From Campylobacteraceae bacterium (GTDB lineage: Bacteria > Campylobacterota > Campylobacteria > Campylobacterales > JALSKU01), in NCBI GenBank assembly GCA_015488975.1, contig WFMT01000216.1:1-8271 (forward strand): a stretch of DNA of 8,271 bases. Direction: 5' to 3'. The notes under the pieces were generated by a model. The model saw nothing but the letters and a program-made list of their open reading frames with translations. It was not told the DNA's origin and did no database searches. Shown piece after piece: positions 7,123 through 8,271 of this stretch (position 1 is the stretch's first letter; each line of letters starts with the position of its first letter). Made by a program: the position numbers and the translations under genes.

Positions 7123-7128
7123 TACAAA

Positions 7129-8082
7129 TTGGAATTTATAGCAAAGACCGGAAGATTAGATATCATTTTACAAAAAGAGATGCAAACCACCAGGAATCAA
7201 ATAGAGCATTTTATTAAAAAAGGTTGTGTCAGCGTGGATAATAAAGTCATTAAAAAATGTGGCTACAAGCTCTATGGTGGAGAAAAAATAAAATATATAT
7301 TACAAGAGTTAAAATCTTCGCCTGTTACCAATGTAGATTTTAATATAGATATTTTATATGAAGATGAAGATATTATGGTTATCAATAAACCTCCTTTTTT
7401 GACTGTTCATCCAGCACCGAGCGTCAAGGAGGCTACACTTGTTGATTGGCTAAAATCTAAAAATATTTCTTTATCAACTATAAGTGGAGATGAAAGACAT
7501 GGAATTGTACACAGGATAGATAAACAAACAAGCGGAGCTTTGGTCATAGCAAAAAATAACGAATCACACTTAAAATTGTCTAAACAGCTTGAAGACAAGA
7601 GCATGGGCAGGTATTATCTTGCTATTATTGATATGGCATTAAAAGAAAATATCATAATAGAAAAACATATAGCAAGAAGTAGAAAAAATAGGCTTAAAAT
7701 GGGAGTAGATAATTCTGGTAAATATGCAAAAAGTGCCTTTTTAAAATTATTAACATCTAAAAATGAAAAGTTTGAATTAATTGCAGCAAAACTTTTTACA
7801 GGCAGAACTCATCAGATAAGAGTACATTTAAGTAGTATTTCAAGGCATATTGCAGGAGATAGTTTATACGGCTTTAAGAGCAAAAAGGATATAATAAACA
7901 GAGTAATGCTACATGCATATATATTGTATTTAGTGCATCCAGTAACAAACAAAAGCATATTTATAAAAGCACCTTTGCAAGATGACTTTATGAATGTTGT
8001 AAGAGAAAAATTTAATATGGAGCAGTTTAATGAAAAAGTTAATCCTGAGTATATCATCAATAATTTTGATACTTTTTGTTAG
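7129..8082 (+). CDS. rluD: RluA-family (RluC/RluD-type) 23S rRNA pseudouridine synthase
   Basis: Isomerises specific uridines in 23S rRNA to pseudouridine during large-subunit assembly. It has 317 residues, near the RluC/RluD norm. An N-terminal S4 RNA-binding domain (about 6-55, with RNQIEHFIKKGCVSVD) is followed by the catalytic domain. The catalytic motif is HGIVHRIDKQTSGALV with D131, and the conserved RNA-binding motif is GRTHQIRVHL (225-234), then HIAGDSLYG. The presence of S4 excludes RluA and TruC types; RluC versus RluD target sites cannot be read from the sequence. The start is TTG at 7129 with AAAGAG upstream. The last 53 bases overlap the start of the lipoprotein gene. The symbol is a family-level assignment. 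Confidence 0.9.
   Translation: MEFIAKTGRLDIILQKEMQTTRNQIEHFIKKGCVSVDNKVIKKCGYKLYGGEKIKYILQELKSSPVTNVDFNIDILYEDEDIMVINKPPFLTVHPAPSVKEATLVDWLKSKNISLSTISGDERHGIVHRIDKQTSGALVIAKNNESHLKLSKQLEDKSMGRYYLAIIDMALKENIIIEKHIARSRKNRLKMGVDNSGKYAKSAFLKLLTSKNEKFELIAAKLFTGRTHQIRVHLSSISRHIAGDSLYGFKSKKDIINRVMLHAYILYLVHPVTNKSIFIKAPLQDDFMNVVREKFNMEQFNEKVNPEYIINNFDTFC
8019..8022 (+). promoter_or_regulatory. Ribosome binding site of the lipoprotein gene, inside rluD
   Basis: GGAG lies seven bases before the ATG at 8030. It sits in the rluD coding sequence and supports a start well before the rluD stop. Confidence 0.55.
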
Positions 8083-8271
8083 CGGTTGTCAAAATATTTC
8101 ACCAAATCCGCCAAGAGTTATAATTGATCCCAATATGCCTACTGTTACTGGCATAAAAACTCTCTCTGGTATGACAAAAGTAGCACTTGAGTGGGAGCCG
8201 GTTTATCAAAATAGTATTAACGGTTATTACATATATCGATCAGATCCGTTAAAACAAAATGGAAAACTTCA
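8030..8271 (+). CDS. FlpA-like fibronectin type III domain lipoprotein (5' part only)
   Basis: The first 80 codons are present and open to the window edge. ATG at 8030 begins a textbook lipoprotein signal: MKK, a hydrophobic core of Ile, Leu and Ser, then lipobox VSGC with the acylated cysteine at residue 20. This predicts a protein exported by Sec, cleaved by signal peptidase II and anchored in the outer or inner membrane. After a Pro/Asn-rich linker (about 21-38) an FN3-like strand pattern begins, with TKVALEWEPV followed by NGYYIYRSD; the Trp and the GY-IYR strand are typical. C. jejuni FlpA (Cj1279c), a three-FN3 lipoprotein that binds host fibronectin, lies next to the RluD-type synthase gene, so orthology is likely. 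In a free-living species a host-adhesion role would not follow. The gene overlaps rluD by 53 bases in another frame. Confidence 0.85.
   Translation, partial: MKKLILSISSIILILFVSGCQNISPNPPRVIIDPNMPTVTGIKTLSGMTKVALEWEPVYQNSINGYYIYRSDPLKQNGKL

Overview
The window is an AT-rich, tightly packed stretch of a bacterial chromosome, most likely from the Campylobacterota (epsilonproteobacteria). I infer a free-living relative such as Sulfurimonas, Sulfurovum or Arcobacter, but cannot fix the genus. The grounds are the strong AT bias, the protein styles, and the order rodA <> rluD > FN3 lipoprotein. From memory, that order resembles the Campylobacter jejuni block of rodA/mrdB, an RluD-type synthase, flpA and trmB. 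No phage, transposon, CRISPR or defence signature is visible.

Left part, plus strand (1-2975): a GspE/PilB-type assembly ATPase and a GspF/PilC-type inner-membrane platform protein overlap by 4 bases. They are the motor and platform of a type II secretion, type IV pilus or competence pseudopilus machine. The other parts (pilins, secretin, prepilin peptidase) are not in the window. A 13-bp perfect hairpin lies 17 bases after the gspF stop, inside the 3' end of the convergent helicase gene, and probably terminates gspF transcription.

Middle part, minus strand (7080 down to 2965): rodA (SEDS peptidoglycan glycosyltransferase), a tRNA with anticodon CAU and encoded CCA, a class I SAM-dependent methyltransferase of unknown substrate, and a UvrD/Rep/PcrA-type helicase. 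The methyltransferase and helicase overlap by 10 bases if the helicase starts at the TTG I prefer. All four may share transcription, with a promoter before rodA and possibly another before the tRNA.

Right part, plus strand (7129-8271): an RluC/RluD-type 23S rRNA pseudouridine synthase, and a lipoprotein gene that starts inside its 3' end and runs off the window. The latter has a textbook lipoprotein signal peptide and the beginning of a fibronectin type III domain. It is the most easily missed gene here.

TTG start codons dominate: methyltransferase, rodA, rluD, helicase and possibly gspE. Only gspF and the lipoprotein clearly begin with ATG. No stretch above 300 bases lacks a gene; the longest gap between protein genes is 184 bases and holds the tRNA. 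I see no convincing undescribed system. The points worth a second look are gene-overlap architecture, start codons, tRNA identity and the orphan secretion/pilus pair.
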